A DNA stretch of 64,000 nt from JBPCQA01 sp050998615 (GCA_050998615.1 JBPCQA010000019.1:62001-126000), one strand, 5' to 3'. Positions 34,878-43,826 are shown, counted from the first letter of the stretch. Translations and numbers: made by a program. The notes: generated by a model from the sequence alone, not told the origin.

Positions 34878-36515
34878 GTGACCGAACACATTCAAGTCGA
34901 GAGAGCCCAAGTGGCGCTGTTGCATCACTGGTGCGATCTCGCTCTGGACGCGCTGGCAGCGGCTCGTGAGGAGATCGATGCGCTCAATGTCTATCCAGTG
35001 CCCGACGGGGACACCGGCACCAATCTCTACCTAACGTTCGAGGCGGCCCGCGACGCTATCGCCGAGGCGAAGACTGACTCGCTCGGTGATGCGCTCGACA
35101 GGTTCGCACGCGGAGCCTTGTTAGGAGCGCGCGGCAGCTCCGGCGTGATCTTGTCCCAACTTGTGCGAGCCGGCGCGGTGCAGTTGACGCGCGGAAACCC
35201 GACCAAGCCGGGGCAACTCCTCGCCGACACGCTTACCTGCGCGGCCGATGCGGCGTACGACGCGGTGGGGTCGCCGGTCGAGGGCACCATGCTCACGGTC
35301 GCCCGGGCAGCCGCCGACGGCGCCCACCGGGCAGCCCTACGCGTCGAGCCGATGTCGAGCCAACTGGGCCTCGTGATGAGCGCCGCGGCATCCGCGGCAC
35401 GGGATGCCCTCGAACGCACGCCCGGCCAGCTCAAGGTGCTCGAAATGGCGGGGGTTGTGGACGCGGGAGGTCGTGGCATTTGCGTGATTTTCGATGCGGC
35501 GGCGCAAGCATTCACCGGCACGCCTCCCCCGGGCATGGTGCACCGACGGTCACCCCCGGCCGCTCCGGTCCAGGCCGCGCCGCACCTGCGCGAAGACGGC
35601 CCGGCATATGAGGTGATGTATCTCCTGGACGCCGAAGACGGTGCGATCTCGACGCTGCGGCAGAGCCTCGCGTCGCTGGGCGACTCACTCGTGGTGGTCG
35701 GCGGCCAGGGCCTGTGGAATGTGCACGTTCACGTCGACGACGTCGGCGCCGCCGTTGAAGCGGGCATCTTCGCGGGTCGGCCGCATCGTATTCGGGTCAC
35801 CCACTTCGCTGACCAGGTCGCTCAAGCAGCCGGAACACGGGGTACGACGACCGCGGAGCGCGGCGTTGTCGCGTTCGCCGCAGGCCCTGGAATCGAGCAA
35901 CTATTCGCCAACGCCGGTGCAACCGTGGTTTGCGGTGGCCCGACTGCGCGCTGCTCCACGGGACAGCTCCTAGGGGCGATTCACTCCACAGCCAGCAGGG
36001 AGGTGATCGTGCTGCCCAACGACGCCGCGACGATCGGGGTGGCCGAGGCTGCAGCTCACGCCGCGCGTGAGGAAGGCTTGCGGGCCGCGGTCATCCCGAC
36101 CAGAGCGCAGGTGCAGGGGTTGGCGGCGCTGGCCGTGCACCAACCGGGTCGGTCATTCGACGACGACGTCGTGCACATGACGTCGGCTGCTGGCCATGCT
36201 CGCCATGGGGCAGTGACCGTCGCGACGCGAGATGCGATGACGATGGCCGGGCCATGCCGGGTCGGTGACGTCCTCGGCGTCGTCGACGGTGACTTCGCCC
36301 TGGTCGGCGGTGACATCGTCGGCGTCGCGGCGGGCGTGCTCGACCGGCTGCTAGGTGGCGGGGGAGAGCTGGTCACCTTCGTCATCGGTGTCGACGGTGA
36401 CGGCGCGCTCGCCGCTCAACTCGCCACGTACGTCGAGCAGACGACAGCGGGTGTCGACGTCGTCGTGCACCACGGCGGCCAACAACGCTATCCACTGCTG
36501 ATTGGTGTGGAGTGA
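34878..36515 (+). CDS. DAK2-domain (YloV/FakA-like) kinase
   Basis: The 545-residue protein has an N-terminal DhaL domain (ALNVYPVPDGDTGTNLYLT, GARGSSGVILSQL) that binds ATP-Mg, and a C-terminal DegV-like/middle FakA domain with DGDFALVGGDIVG. Relatives such as FakA phosphorylate fatty acids bound by FakB for phospholipid synthesis; no fakB is in this window. It is conserved between rpmB and recG. GTG 34878 is the best start; an in-frame upstream start at 34788 would add 30 non-conserved residues. Confidence 0.88.
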   Translation: MTEHIQVERAQVALLHHWCDLALDALAAAREEIDALNVYPVPDGDTGTNLYLTFEAARDAIAEAKTDSLGDALDRFARGALLGARGSSGVILSQLVRAGAVQLTRGNPTKPGQLLADTLTCAADAAYDAVGSPVEGTMLTVARAAADGAHRAALRVEPMSSQLGLVMSAAASAARDALERTPGQLKVLEMAGVVDAGGRGICVIFDAAAQAFTGTPPPGMVHRRSPPAAPVQAAPHLREDGPAYEVMYLLDAEDGAISTLRQSLASLGDSLVVVGGQGLWNVHVHVDDVGAAVEAGIFAGRPHRIRVTHFADQVAQAAGTRGTTTAERGVVAFAAGPGIEQLFANAGATVVCGGPTARCSTGQLLGAIHSTASREVIVLPNDAATIGVAEAAAHAAREEGLRAAVIPTRAQVQGLAALAVHQPGRSFDDDVVHMTSAAGHARHGAVTVATRDAMTMAGPCRVGDVLGVVDGDFALVGGDIVGVAAGVLDRLLGGGGELVTFVIGVDGDGALAAQLATYVEQTTAGVDVVVHHGGQQRYPLLIGVE

Positions 36516-36551
36516 CTGCTCGGTGCGGGTCAAGAGCGGACTGATGCGGTG

Positions 36552-38741
36552 ATGACCTCTCTCGACACGAAACTCGACACGGTGATCGGCGGCAAGACCA
36601 AGGCGGCGCTGACCAAGGCGTTCGGCATGGTCACCGTCGGTGACCTGCTACGTCACTATCCCCGTCGGCTCGAAGATCGCGGAAAGCTGACCGACCTCTC
36701 CGATTTGCAGATCGGCGAGCATGTCACGGTGTTGGCCAAGACACTCGACGTCAAACAGTTCAGCTATCGACCTCGGGGCGGCGGCCGTCGCGCGGTTCGC
36801 ACCGAAGTCATCGTGACCGACGGCAACCACCTATTGACCTTGACGTTTTTCGGCCAGCCGTGGCAGAAGGAGAAGCTGGAGGCCGGCACGGTGGCCTTCT
36901 TCAGTGGCAAGGTCGGTGTGTTCCGCCATCGCCGCCAGCTGCAGCAACCGACGTACGAACAAATTCCGGGCTACGACCTCGATCAGGTTGACGGTGAGCC
37001 GACCAAGCGGTGGTGGCCGATCTATCCCGCCACTTCTGCGGTGTCGTCCTTGCAGGTCGGCAAGGCGGTCGGGGTCGCGCTCGATGCCCTTGACGACGTC
37101 GCCGAGACCTTGCCCGATTCCGTGCGGGAGCAGCACGAGCTGCTGCGGCATCGCGAGGCGCTGGAGCTGATCCATCGCCCGGCCACCCCTGCCGAGTGGA
37201 AGGCTGCGGTGACGCGGCTGAAGTTCGACGAGGCGTTCGCCTTGCAGACCGTGTTGGCGCAGCGCCGCTGGCTCATGATGTCGCTGCCGGCGATTCCTCG
37301 ACCCAATCGAGACGACGGTTTGCGAGCCTGGTTCGACCGGCAGTTGCCCTTCCAGCTGACCAAGGGACAAGCCGAGATCGGCGCGGAGATTCGTGCCGAT
37401 CTGTCTCGTGGCCACCCCATGCATCGGCTGCTGCAAGGTGAGGTGGGCTCTGGCAAGACGGTGGTGGCGTTGCGCGCGATGCTGCAAGTCGTCGACGCCG
37501 GCGGACAAGCTGCCTTGCTTGCGCCGACGGAGGTGCTGGCCGCCCAGCACCATCGCTCGGTTCTGTCGATGTTGGGGGCGATGGGCGAAATCGGCATGCT
37601 GACCGGCGACACCGACGGCACTCGAGTCGAGCTTGTCACCGGGTCGATGTCTGTTGCCCGGCGGCGTAAGGCACTGCTCGACGTCGCATCCGGCGGCGCC
37701 GGGATCGTGATCGGGACCCACGCCCTGCTCGAGGAGCGGGTGCGGTTCGCCGACCTCGGTCTCGTGGTCGTCGACGAACAGCACCGGTTCGGTGTGGAGC
37801 AGCGCGCAGCGCTTGTCGACAAGGCTGGCTGCACGCCTCCCCATGTGCTGGTAATGACCGCCACGCCCATTCCACGCACGATTGCGATGACGGTTTTCGG
37901 TGACCTCGACGTCTCCACGCTCCGAGACCTTCCGCGCGGCCGAGCCGAGATCCAATCCACTGTGGTTCCCGTCGCGGACATGCCGCGTTGGCTGGACCGG
38001 GTCTGGCAACGGGTGCGAGAGGAGGTGGAAGCCGGACATCAGGTGTACGTCGTGTGTCCCCGCATTGGCGGTGAGCCCGAGCCGGCCATGCCCGAGCGGG
38101 TCGATGACGAGGACTTCATAGCCCGCCGGCCTCCAACTGCGGTTGCCGACATGGCGGCCACGTTGGTCGACGGACCGCTGTCAGGGTTGCGGGTCTTCAT
38201 GTTGCATGGCCGGATGCCAGTTGAGGAAAAGGACGACCTGATGCGTCGATTCGCTGCTGGCGACGTCGATGTTCTCGTCGCGACCACGGTGATTGAGGTG
38301 GGTGTCGACGTGGCAAACGCCTCGGTTATGGTGATCATGGACGCTGAGCGGTTTGGCGTTTCCCAGCTCCACCAGCTCCGTGGCCGGGTTGGCCGCGGCT
38401 CGGTGCCCGGGTTGTGCCTGCTCGTGACCGAGTCGCCTGACGGTTCGGCATCGCGGTCCAGGCTCGACAAGATCGCGGCGACGTCTGACGGGTTCGAGCT
38501 CTCCCGGCTTGACCTCACAAGCCGCCGCGAGGGCGATGTGCTGGGCGCGAGTCAGTCGGGGCGGAGATCGAGCCTGCGGCTGTTGTCGGTGATCCGAGAC
38601 GAAGGCGTCATCACGTCCGCACGGGAAGCCGCCACGGACGTCGTCGCGGCCGACCCGTTGCTCGACGCCCATCTGGCTCTCGCCGAGGCGGTCAGACAAC
38701 TGGAGGCCTCGCAACGCGCCGAATACCTGGACAAGTCGTGA
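36552..38741 (+). CDS. recG: ATP-dependent DNA helicase RecG
   Basis: RecG remodels stalled replication forks and Holliday junctions. The 729-residue protein has an N-terminal wedge (OB) domain (about 60-155), Walker A GEVGSGKTVV, DEQH box, TATPIPRT, and the C-terminal helicase domain ending with LRGRVGRGSVPG and a RecG-specific TRG segment (FELSRLDLTSRREGDVLG). Start ATG 36552 (GTG just before is possible). Its stop overlaps rsmD. Confidence 0.96.
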   Translation: MTSLDTKLDTVIGGKTKAALTKAFGMVTVGDLLRHYPRRLEDRGKLTDLSDLQIGEHVTVLAKTLDVKQFSYRPRGGGRRAVRTEVIVTDGNHLLTLTFFGQPWQKEKLEAGTVAFFSGKVGVFRHRRQLQQPTYEQIPGYDLDQVDGEPTKRWWPIYPATSAVSSLQVGKAVGVALDALDDVAETLPDSVREQHELLRHREALELIHRPATPAEWKAAVTRLKFDEAFALQTVLAQRRWLMMSLPAIPRPNRDDGLRAWFDRQLPFQLTKGQAEIGAEIRADLSRGHPMHRLLQGEVGSGKTVVALRAMLQVVDAGGQAALLAPTEVLAAQHHRSVLSMLGAMGEIGMLTGDTDGTRVELVTGSMSVARRRKALLDVASGGAGIVIGTHALLEERVRFADLGLVVVDEQHRFGVEQRAALVDKAGCTPPHVLVMTATPIPRTIAMTVFGDLDVSTLRDLPRGRAEIQSTVVPVADMPRWLDRVWQRVREEVEAGHQVYVVCPRIGGEPEPAMPERVDDEDFIARRPPTAVADMAATLVDGPLSGLRVFMLHGRMPVEEKDDLMRRFAAGDVDVLVATTVIEVGVDVANASVMVIMDAERFGVSQLHQLRGRVGRGSVPGLCLLVTESPDGSASRSRLDKIAATSDGFELSRLDLTSRREGDVLGASQSGRRSSLRLLSVIRDEGVITSAREAATDVVAADPLLDAHLALAEAVRQLEASQRAEYLDKS

Positions 38742-39412
38742 CGCGCATCATTGGCGGTGCGGCCGGGGGGCGCCGGCTGCGTGCGCCGGCCGGCGCGGAC
38801 ACCCGCCCCACCTCAGATCGGGTGCGGGAGGCGCTCTTTTCCTCTCTCGAGTCGACACTGGGGACGCTGGCCGGGCTGCGGTTCCTCGACGTGTACGCCG
38901 GCTCCGGGGCCGTCGGCCTGGAGGCTCGCTCGCGTGGCGCGGCCGCGGTGACTCTCGTCGAGCACCACAAGGCGGCAGCCGCGGTGATCCGCTCGAATGC
39001 CCACGACCTGGGCCTGACGGCTGTCACGGTGCTGGCCGTCGCGGCCGAGAGGCTGGCTGCTGGTGACCCGAACAGCCCGGGCGACGCGACTGGCCCGACT
39101 GGCCCGACTGGCCCGACTGGCCCGACTGGGCCCCCCTTCGACGTGGCGTTCTTCGACCCGCCGTACTCGATGTCCGGTGGCCTGATCAGCGGTGTGATCG
39201 GCAACCTGGCGAGGGCTGGCTGGTTCACCGACGAGGCGAGGTTAGTCGTGGAGAGGCCGCGGCGTGCCGACGACCTGCGTTGGCCGAATGGGGTGGAGGG
39301 CCTGCGCTTGAAGCGCTACGGCGACACCATGCTTTGGTACGGTCGCGTCTCGCTTGTCGAGCCGACGCGGAACCCGACGATCTGGAAGCCCGAGGAACCC
39401 GAGCCATGGTGA
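38738..39412 (+). CDS. rsmD: 16S rRNA (guanine966-N2)-methyltransferase with GPT repeat
   Basis: RsmD methylates G966 of 16S rRNA. The 224-residue protein has RIIGGAAGGRRL, RPTSDRVREALF, the SAM motif DVYAGSGAVGLEA and catalytic FFDPPY. Just before FFDPPY it carries an unusual TGP-TGP-TGP-TGP-TGP insertion encoded by five 9-bp units. GTG start at 38738 overlaps recG (GTGA); the stop overlaps coaD by seven bases. Confidence 0.94.
   Translation: MTRIIGGAAGGRRLRAPAGADTRPTSDRVREALFSSLESTLGTLAGLRFLDVYAGSGAVGLEARSRGAAAVTLVEHHKAAAAVIRSNAHDLGLTAVTVLAVAAERLAAGDPNSPGDATGPTGPTGPTGPTGPPFDVAFFDPPYSMSGGLISGVIGNLARAGWFTDEARLVVERPRRADDLRWPNGVEGLRLKRYGDTMLWYGRVSLVEPTRNPTIWKPEEPEPW
39089..39133 (+). repeat. 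9-bp microsatellite in rsmD
   Basis: ACTGGCCCG is repeated five times (last unit varied), in frame, adding collagen-like Thr-Gly-Pro triplets. Because the unit is a multiple of three, slippage would change length without breaking the gene. Confidence 0.9.
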
Positions 39413-39888
39413 TACGCAAGGCGGTGTGCCCGGGGTCCTTTGACCCGCCCACCTTCGGGCACCTCGATATTGTCTCGCGGGCAGCGTCGTTGTTCGACGA
39501 GGTCACGGTCGCGGTCCTGACAAACCAGAACAAGCGCAGCCTCTTCGGCGTCGACGAACGACTCGAAATGTTGGGGGTGGCCACTCAAGACTTCGACAAC
39601 GTCGACGTGACATCGTTCGAGGGTCTGCTTGTCGACTTCTGCACAGCGAACGGCATCGGGGCGATCGTCAAGGGACTGCGGGCAGTGACCGACTTCGACT
39701 ACGAGCTGTCGATGGCGCAGATGAACCAAAGTCTGGCGCCCGTCGAGACGGTGTTCGTCCCCACGAGCCCGGAGTGGTCGTTTCTGGCATCGAGCTTAGT
39801 CAAGGACATCGCCCGATTTGGCGGTGATGTGTCGAAACTCGTACCGTCGTACGTGGCGGACCGGCTCCGGCGAAAGCTCGCGGACTGA
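39406..39888 (+). CDS. coaD: Phosphopantetheine adenylyltransferase
   Basis: CoaD adenylates 4'-phosphopantetheine in coenzyme A synthesis. The 160-residue hexameric enzyme has CPGSFDPPTFGHLDIV (T/HxGH), KGLRAVTDFDYELSMAQMN and the C-terminal TSPEWSFLASSLVKDIA. ATG 39406 overlaps the rsmD stop; GAGGAA lies upstream. Confidence 0.96.
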   Translation: MVIRKAVCPGSFDPPTFGHLDIVSRAASLFDEVTVAVLTNQNKRSLFGVDERLEMLGVATQDFDNVDVTSFEGLLVDFCTANGIGAIVKGLRAVTDFDYELSMAQMNQSLAPVETVFVPTSPEWSFLASSLVKDIARFGGDVSKLVPSYVADRLRRKLAD

Positions 39889-39923
39889 GCGAGCGCGTCC
39901 GATACGCCAGCGGGGGGACGGAC

Positions 39924-40505
39924 ATGTCGAGAGAGGCCAGCCACATTTTGGACGTCAAGGAACTGATCGCGCAGCTGCGGTCCACCGTCGAGGACGCGCG
40001 CTCGCTGCCGATGTCGGCGTCGGTGGTGATCAATCGCTCCGAAGCCCTCGACTTGATCGGCCAACTCGAGGGTGGCCTGCCCACATCGCCCGCTGCAGCA
40101 GAGTCGGCGGAATCCGCGCCAGGCCCGGTGGTCGATGACGCCAACCACCAGGCAGAAGGCATCATCGCCGAGGCCAACAGGGAACGTGACCGACTCATTT
40201 CGGAGACCGAAGTGTTCCGCGTCGCCAAGATTGCGGCCGCCAAGCAGCGCGACGAGGCTCTGCATGAGAGCGAGGCGTTGCGCAAGGACACCGATGAGTA
40301 CGTCGACAGTCGGCTCGCCAACTTCGAGGTGACGCTGCAAAAGACGCTCGAAGCGGTGACCCGTGGGCGCAAGCGCCTACAAGGACGCTCGGACTTTCAC
40401 CAGCTGGCGGCCGATCCAGAGGGCGCGACCGAAGAGGACGGTCAGCCGCACAACGGTGCCGCAGAGTCAGGTGCCGCGATGGGACAGCTAAGAGCCCGCG
40501 ACTGA
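39924..40505 (+). CDS. sepIVA: DivIVA-like coiled-coil cell division/elongation protein (SepIVA-like)
   Basis: The 193-residue protein resembles mycobacterial SepIVA (Rv2927c): an N-terminal ELIAQLRSTVEDARSLPMSAS segment, a Ser/Ala-rich linker, a long coiled coil (about 75-150: EANRERDRLISETEVFRVAKIAAAK), and a charged tail. SepIVA organises septal and polar cell-wall synthesis. Position before DUF177-rpmF-rnc supports it. The 3' end contains AGAGCCCGCG, the core of the element found at 16442 and 50070. Confidence 0.8.
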   Translation: MSREASHILDVKELIAQLRSTVEDARSLPMSASVVINRSEALDLIGQLEGGLPTSPAAAESAESAPGPVVDDANHQAEGIIAEANRERDRLISETEVFRVAKIAAAKQRDEALHESEALRKDTDEYVDSRLANFEVTLQKTLEAVTRGRKRLQGRSDFHQLAADPEGATEEDGQPHNGAAESGAAMGQLRARD

Positions 40506-40551
40506 CCGACCGCGACCCAACATTCCGGCTCCGCCGCCGGTCCTAGCCTTC

Positions 40552-40557
40552 TAGTGT
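40552..40557 (+). promoter_or_regulatory. -10-like TAGTGT before a possible short ORF
   Basis: TAGTGT is followed by six bases and GTG 40564, opening an 18-codon frame that ends at 40620. The preceding GGTCCTAGCCTTCTAG repeats sequence at 32908-32923. Confidence 0.3.
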
Positions 40558-40625
40558 CGTCCCGTGCCCGGCGCGGCGCGAGGCCGTCGGTGGGCCGCGT
40601 TCAGTCAACGGAGCAGATGAGCGAT

Positions 40626-40655
40626 TTGAGGCCGGTGAGGCGAAACCGCTATCCT
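40626..40655 (+). promoter_or_regulatory. Promoter of the DUF177-rpmF-rnc operon
   Basis: TTGAGG and TATCCT are separated by 18 bases; the expected transcript starts near 40662, upstream of both candidate starts of the DUF177 gene. Confidence 0.55.
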
Positions 40656-40709
40656 TAAAAGCTGCCTTTCCAGGTGTTGGCCCTGTTTACGTCTATCGGA
40701 AGTTCGATT

Positions 40710-41270
40710 GTGCGCCTCGATGCTCGTTCACCGCTGGTGATCAACACCCATGAGGTTGGTCGACGCCCCGGGTCCATGCGCACCAGCGAGCTCGAGGTGC
40801 CGGCACCGGCGCAGCTCGGCAGTGAGCTGCTTGGCGTACCCCAAGGCTCTCCGGTCGACGTGCGGTTGCGTCTCGAAGCGGTGATGGAGGGAGTGCTTGC
40901 CACCGGAACGGCGCACGCGTTGCTTGTCGGGCAGTGTGCACGCTGTTTGGACTCCCTAGAAGATGAGCTCGAAGTAACACTTCAAGAGCTGTACGTCTAC
41001 CCCGAAAGTGACGCCGAAGAAAATGAGGCAAGCCGGCTCGAGGGCGAGTTCCTCGATCTTGAGCCGGTGCTGCGAGACTCGATTGTGCTCGGGCTACCGT
41101 GGCAACCCCTGTGCCAGCCGGAGTGCTTCGGTTTGTGTCTCGACTGTGGGGCTCGGTTGGCCGACGACCCAGACCACGCCCACGAAGAAGGCGTCGACCC
41201 TCGATGGGCGCCGCTTTCGGCATTAACAAGCAACCATCCCGGCGACGACGCCGGTGAAGACGAGGAGTAG
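40710..41270 (+). CDS. DUF177 (YceD-like) protein
   Basis: The 186-residue protein has the family core THEVGRRPGSMRTSELEVPAP, GVPQGSPVDVRLRLEAVMEGVL, two cysteine pairs (CARCLD and CQPECFGLCLDCG) and an acidic C-terminus. DUF177 proteins affect 23S rRNA or ribosome accumulation and are almost always next to rpmF. Preferred start GTG 40710 with GGAAG seven bases before; GTG 40674 is an alternative adding 12 residues. Confidence 0.9.
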   Translation: MRLDARSPLVINTHEVGRRPGSMRTSELEVPAPAQLGSELLGVPQGSPVDVRLRLEAVMEGVLATGTAHALLVGQCARCLDSLEDELEVTLQELYVYPESDAEENEASRLEGEFLDLEPVLRDSIVLGLPWQPLCQPECFGLCLDCGARLADDPDHAHEEGVDPRWAPLSALTSNHPGDDAGEDEE

Positions 41271-41272
41271 AC

Positions 41273-41458
41273 GTGGCGGTCCCCAAGCGGAAGATGTCGC
41301 GCAGCAACACGCGCCACCGCCGTTCCCAGTGGAAGGCTGTGCCCCCCTCACTCGTGACGTGCGTCAACCCCGCATGCCGCGCACAGCACTTGCCGCACCG
41401 TGCATGTCCCACTTGCGGCCAGTACGGTGCCCGTGCAGACCGTCGCCAGGTCCGCTGA
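41273..41458 (+). CDS. rpmF: 50S ribosomal protein L32
   Basis: The 61-residue bL32 starts AVPKRKMSRSNTRHRRSQWK and has the zinc-ribbon cysteines CVNPAC and CPTC. GTG start two bases after the DUF177 stop, so cotranscribed and probably coupled. Confidence 0.96.
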   Translation: MAVPKRKMSRSNTRHRRSQWKAVPPSLVTCVNPACRAQHLPHRACPTCGQYGARADRRQVR

Positions 41459-41469
41459 CGCCCTTCGAC

Positions 41470-42279
41470 GTGGACGCTGCAGCACTGACCCCGCCTCGTG
41501 CGGAGCTTTGTGCGCAACTTGGTGTGGAGCATCTCAGCGCCGAGCTGCTTGAGCGTGCGCTGACACACCGGTCCTTCGCCTACGAGAACGGCGGCTTGCC
41601 CACCAACGAACGCCTGGAGTTCCTCGGCGACGCTGTGTTGGGTCTGGTCGTCACCGAGGCGCTCTATGTCGCTCATCCCGATCTTTCCGAGGGCCGACTG
41701 GCCAAGCTCCGGGCGGCGGTTGTCAATGCCCGTGCGCTGGCAGAGGTGGCCCGGGTGCTCGGCCTCGGGGACCACATCATGCTGGGTCGAGGCGAAGAGT
41801 CCACCGGCGGGCGAGACAAGTCATCGATCCTGTCCGACACTGTCGAGGCGGTGATCGCCGCGATCTATTTAGACAAGGGGTTCGACGTCACCGCCTCCGT
41901 CGTACATCAGCTTTTCGATCCGCTCATGCTGGCCGCGGTGGACCTCGGGGCAGGGCTTGACTGGAAAACCAGCTTGCAGGAGCTGTCGGCCGACTACGCC
42001 CTGGGAGTCCCGGAGTACCTTGTCGACGACAGCGGCCCCGACCACGAGAAGACATTCGTGGCACGGGTGCGGGTCGGCGAGGCCATCTACGGCCACGGCA
42101 CCGGCCGATCCAAGAAGGAAGCAGAGCAACAGGCCGCCGAAACCGCCTGGCAGTCGATCAAGGCGGAGCAGGCGGCCGGCGTCGACTTGGCCACTGTCAC
42201 GGGGCGCGACTCAGCCGGCTCGGTCTCTGACGGTGCGGGTCTGGACAGCGTCGATGGGCGGCCCGGCGGCGCACCATGA
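41470..42279 (+). CDS. rnc: Ribonuclease III
   Basis: RNase III cleaves double-stranded RNA, including rRNA precursors. The product (about 269 residues) has the signature ERLEFLGDAVLGLVV, the second acidic motif DTVEAVIAAIYLD, and a C-terminal dsRBD (SLQELSADY...HGTGRSKKEAEQQAA). A poorly conserved tail follows. GTG 41470 is chosen as the first start after rpmF; the open frame extends upstream through rpmF but without RNase III similarity. Confidence 0.94.
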   Translation: MDAAALTPPRAELCAQLGVEHLSAELLERALTHRSFAYENGGLPTNERLEFLGDAVLGLVVTEALYVAHPDLSEGRLAKLRAAVVNARALAEVARVLGLGDHIMLGRGEESTGGRDKSSILSDTVEAVIAAIYLDKGFDVTASVVHQLFDPLMLAAVDLGAGLDWKTSLQELSADYALGVPEYLVDDSGPDHEKTFVARVRVGEAIYGHGTGRSKKEAEQQAAETAWQSIKAEQAAGVDLATVTGRDSAGSVSDGAGLDSVDGRPGGAP

Positions 42280-42288
42280 CGTTATCGC

Positions 42289-43140
42289 GTGCCTGAACTG
42301 CCCGAGGTCGAGGTGGTGCGCCGCGGCCTTGAATCACATGTGGTCGGTGAGACGATCGAGCGAGTCCGGGTGCTGCATCCGCGCTCCGTACGCCGTCATC
42401 TGGCGGGCGTCGCCGACTTCGAAGCCACGCTCGCCGACCAGCACGTGACCGCGGCTCGACGTCGTGGCAAGTATGTGTGGTTGGCGCTCGGGTCTGGCGA
42501 CGCCGTGTTGGGTCATTTGGGGATGAGCGGCCAGTTGCTGGTTCGGTCCCGAGCGGCTCCCACCGAGCGTCATCTTCGCGTGGTGTTCGAACTTTCGGCT
42601 GGTCGGGACCTTCGGTTCGCCGATCAGCGCATGTTCGGGGGTTTGCTGTTGTCGCCGGACGGCGCGCAGTTGCCTGCCGAGATTGCCCACATCGCGCGTG
42701 ATCCGCTTGACCCGCTCTTCGACGACGCCGGGTTCGTGACCGCGGTGCGCAGACGTCGTACCGGCATCAAACGCGCCCTACTCGACCAGAACCTAGTCTC
42801 CGGAGTCGGCAACATCTATGCCGACGAAGCCCTGTGGGCGGCTCGATTGCATTACGCGCGGCCGACCGAGACGCTACGCCGTGCCGAGGTCGAACGAGTG
42901 TTGAGCGAGGTGCGGATCGTGCTGGCCCGTGCGCTCGATGCCGGGGGCACCTCGTTCGACGCCTTGTACGTCGACATCAACGGTGAGTCGGGCTATTTCG
43001 AGCGATCGTTGGCGGCGTACGGGCGAGCCGGGGAACCGTGTCCGCGCTGCGGTTCGATGATTCGGCGAGACGCGTTCATGAATCGCTCGGCGTACACCTG
43101 CCCACGTTGTCAGCCGCGCCCACGACGGGGACGCTGGTGA
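42289..43140 (+). CDS. mutM: Formamidopyrimidine-DNA glycosylase
   Basis: MutM removes 8-oxoguanine and cleaves the abasic site. The 283-residue protein begins PELPEVEVVRRGL, with catalytic Pro2 and Glu3 after Met removal, has GRRGKYVWL-type Lys, DQRMFGG, and a C-terminal zinc finger CPRCG...CPRC. GTG start at 42289. Order rnc-mutM-smc matches mycobacteria. Confidence 0.96.
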   Translation: MPELPEVEVVRRGLESHVVGETIERVRVLHPRSVRRHLAGVADFEATLADQHVTAARRRGKYVWLALGSGDAVLGHLGMSGQLLVRSRAAPTERHLRVVFELSAGRDLRFADQRMFGGLLLSPDGAQLPAEIAHIARDPLDPLFDDAGFVTAVRRRRTGIKRALLDQNLVSGVGNIYADEALWAARLHYARPTETLRRAEVERVLSEVRIVLARALDAGGTSFDALYVDINGESGYFERSLAAYGRAGEPCPRCGSMIRRDAFMNRSAYTCPRCQPRPRRGRW

Positions 43141-43369
43141 GATCGCGGGGTCGCGCCCGCTCCGCCGCGACCTCGTCGGGCACCACGCCGCAGGCATCGA
43201 CGGGCGTCCAGGGCTCGGTGCGGATCCACTCCGAGTCGCAGCCTGCGCACCGCAATACGGTCAGCTCGCCATGCCTCTCGTCGTCATACACTTCGTCCGT
43301 GGCGGCCCAGATGCAGATCGACTGACACGGCCAGGCCGCGATGGCACGCCCCGCTCCCGCTTCCGACAT
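43076..43369 (-). CDS. Small cysteine-containing protein of unknown function
   Basis: A 97-residue product (ATG 43369) contains RCAGCDSEWIRTEPWTPVDA, which looks like half of a zinc-ribbon followed by a Trp-rich motif. I recall similar short actinobacterial hypotheticals but cannot name a family. It overlaps the 3' end of mutM by 65 bases on the opposite strand. An earlier in-frame start near 43480 exists. Its divergent neighbour is the small coiled-coil gene. Confidence 0.55.
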   Translation of the reverse strand: MSEAGAGRAIAAWPCQSICIWAATDEVYDDERHGELTVLRCAGCDSEWIRTEPWTPVDACGVVPDEVAAERARPRDLTSVPVVGAADNVGRCTPSDS

Positions 43370-43540
43370 GAGCCCATTGTCGCCGCAGACTGCCTCCGGT
43401 TGACCCGATGAGAGGTAAGTGAGACTCTTGAAGGAGCAGCGACATAGTTCCTCAACACCATGACATCCGCAGACATTCAAGACGCCGATCTGCGATTCGG
43501 TCGCTGCATCAGGTGCACCTGCTCAGCGGAGGATTATTTC

Positions 43541-43744
43541 ATGGCCAAGGCACTCCTTGGGTACGTCGGCGGCGATGTCCGCCTCGCTGATGACAACCAA
43601 CGGCTGCGTCGCCGAGTGGCTGATCTCGAAGCCATGGTCTTGCGGCTCCAGGCAGAAAACGATGCACTAGCAGCGCAACTGCATGACGGTGAGCTGCTTA
43701 CCGTGGCCGGCGCCATGTCCGAACGCGCTACCGCACCCGCATAA
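43541..43744 (+). CDS. Small coiled-coil protein
   Basis: The 67-residue product starts AKALLGYVGGD and continues with a leucine-heptad coiled coil (RLRRRVADLEAMVLRLQAENDALA). The N-terminal ALLGYVGG motif recurs in short actinobacterial proteins of unknown role; dimerisation is likely. ATG 43541 has GGAGG upstream, which argues against the earlier in-frame ATG at 43460. Confidence 0.75.
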   Translation: MAKALLGYVGGDVRLADDNQRLRRRVADLEAMVLRLQAENDALAAQLHDGELLTVAGAMSERATAPA

Positions 43745-43776
43745 GAGCGAGCTCCAACACCTCGGCGCGGACCAGC

Positions 43777-43826
43777 GGGAAAACCTGGCGGGTCGGCGGC
43801 AATAACCTGGCGGGTCGGCGGGAGTC
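43777..43826. repeat. 22-bp tandem repeat upstream of smc
   Basis: About two units of the ACCTGGCGGGTCGGCGG-type repeat, matching the five-unit array at 49086-49192. It lies about 120 bases before the smc start. Confidence 0.8.

Noticed and set aside
36831..38039. 402-codon minus-strand frame opposite recG
   Set aside because: Shadow of recG codon bias at high GC; no recognisable protein motifs.
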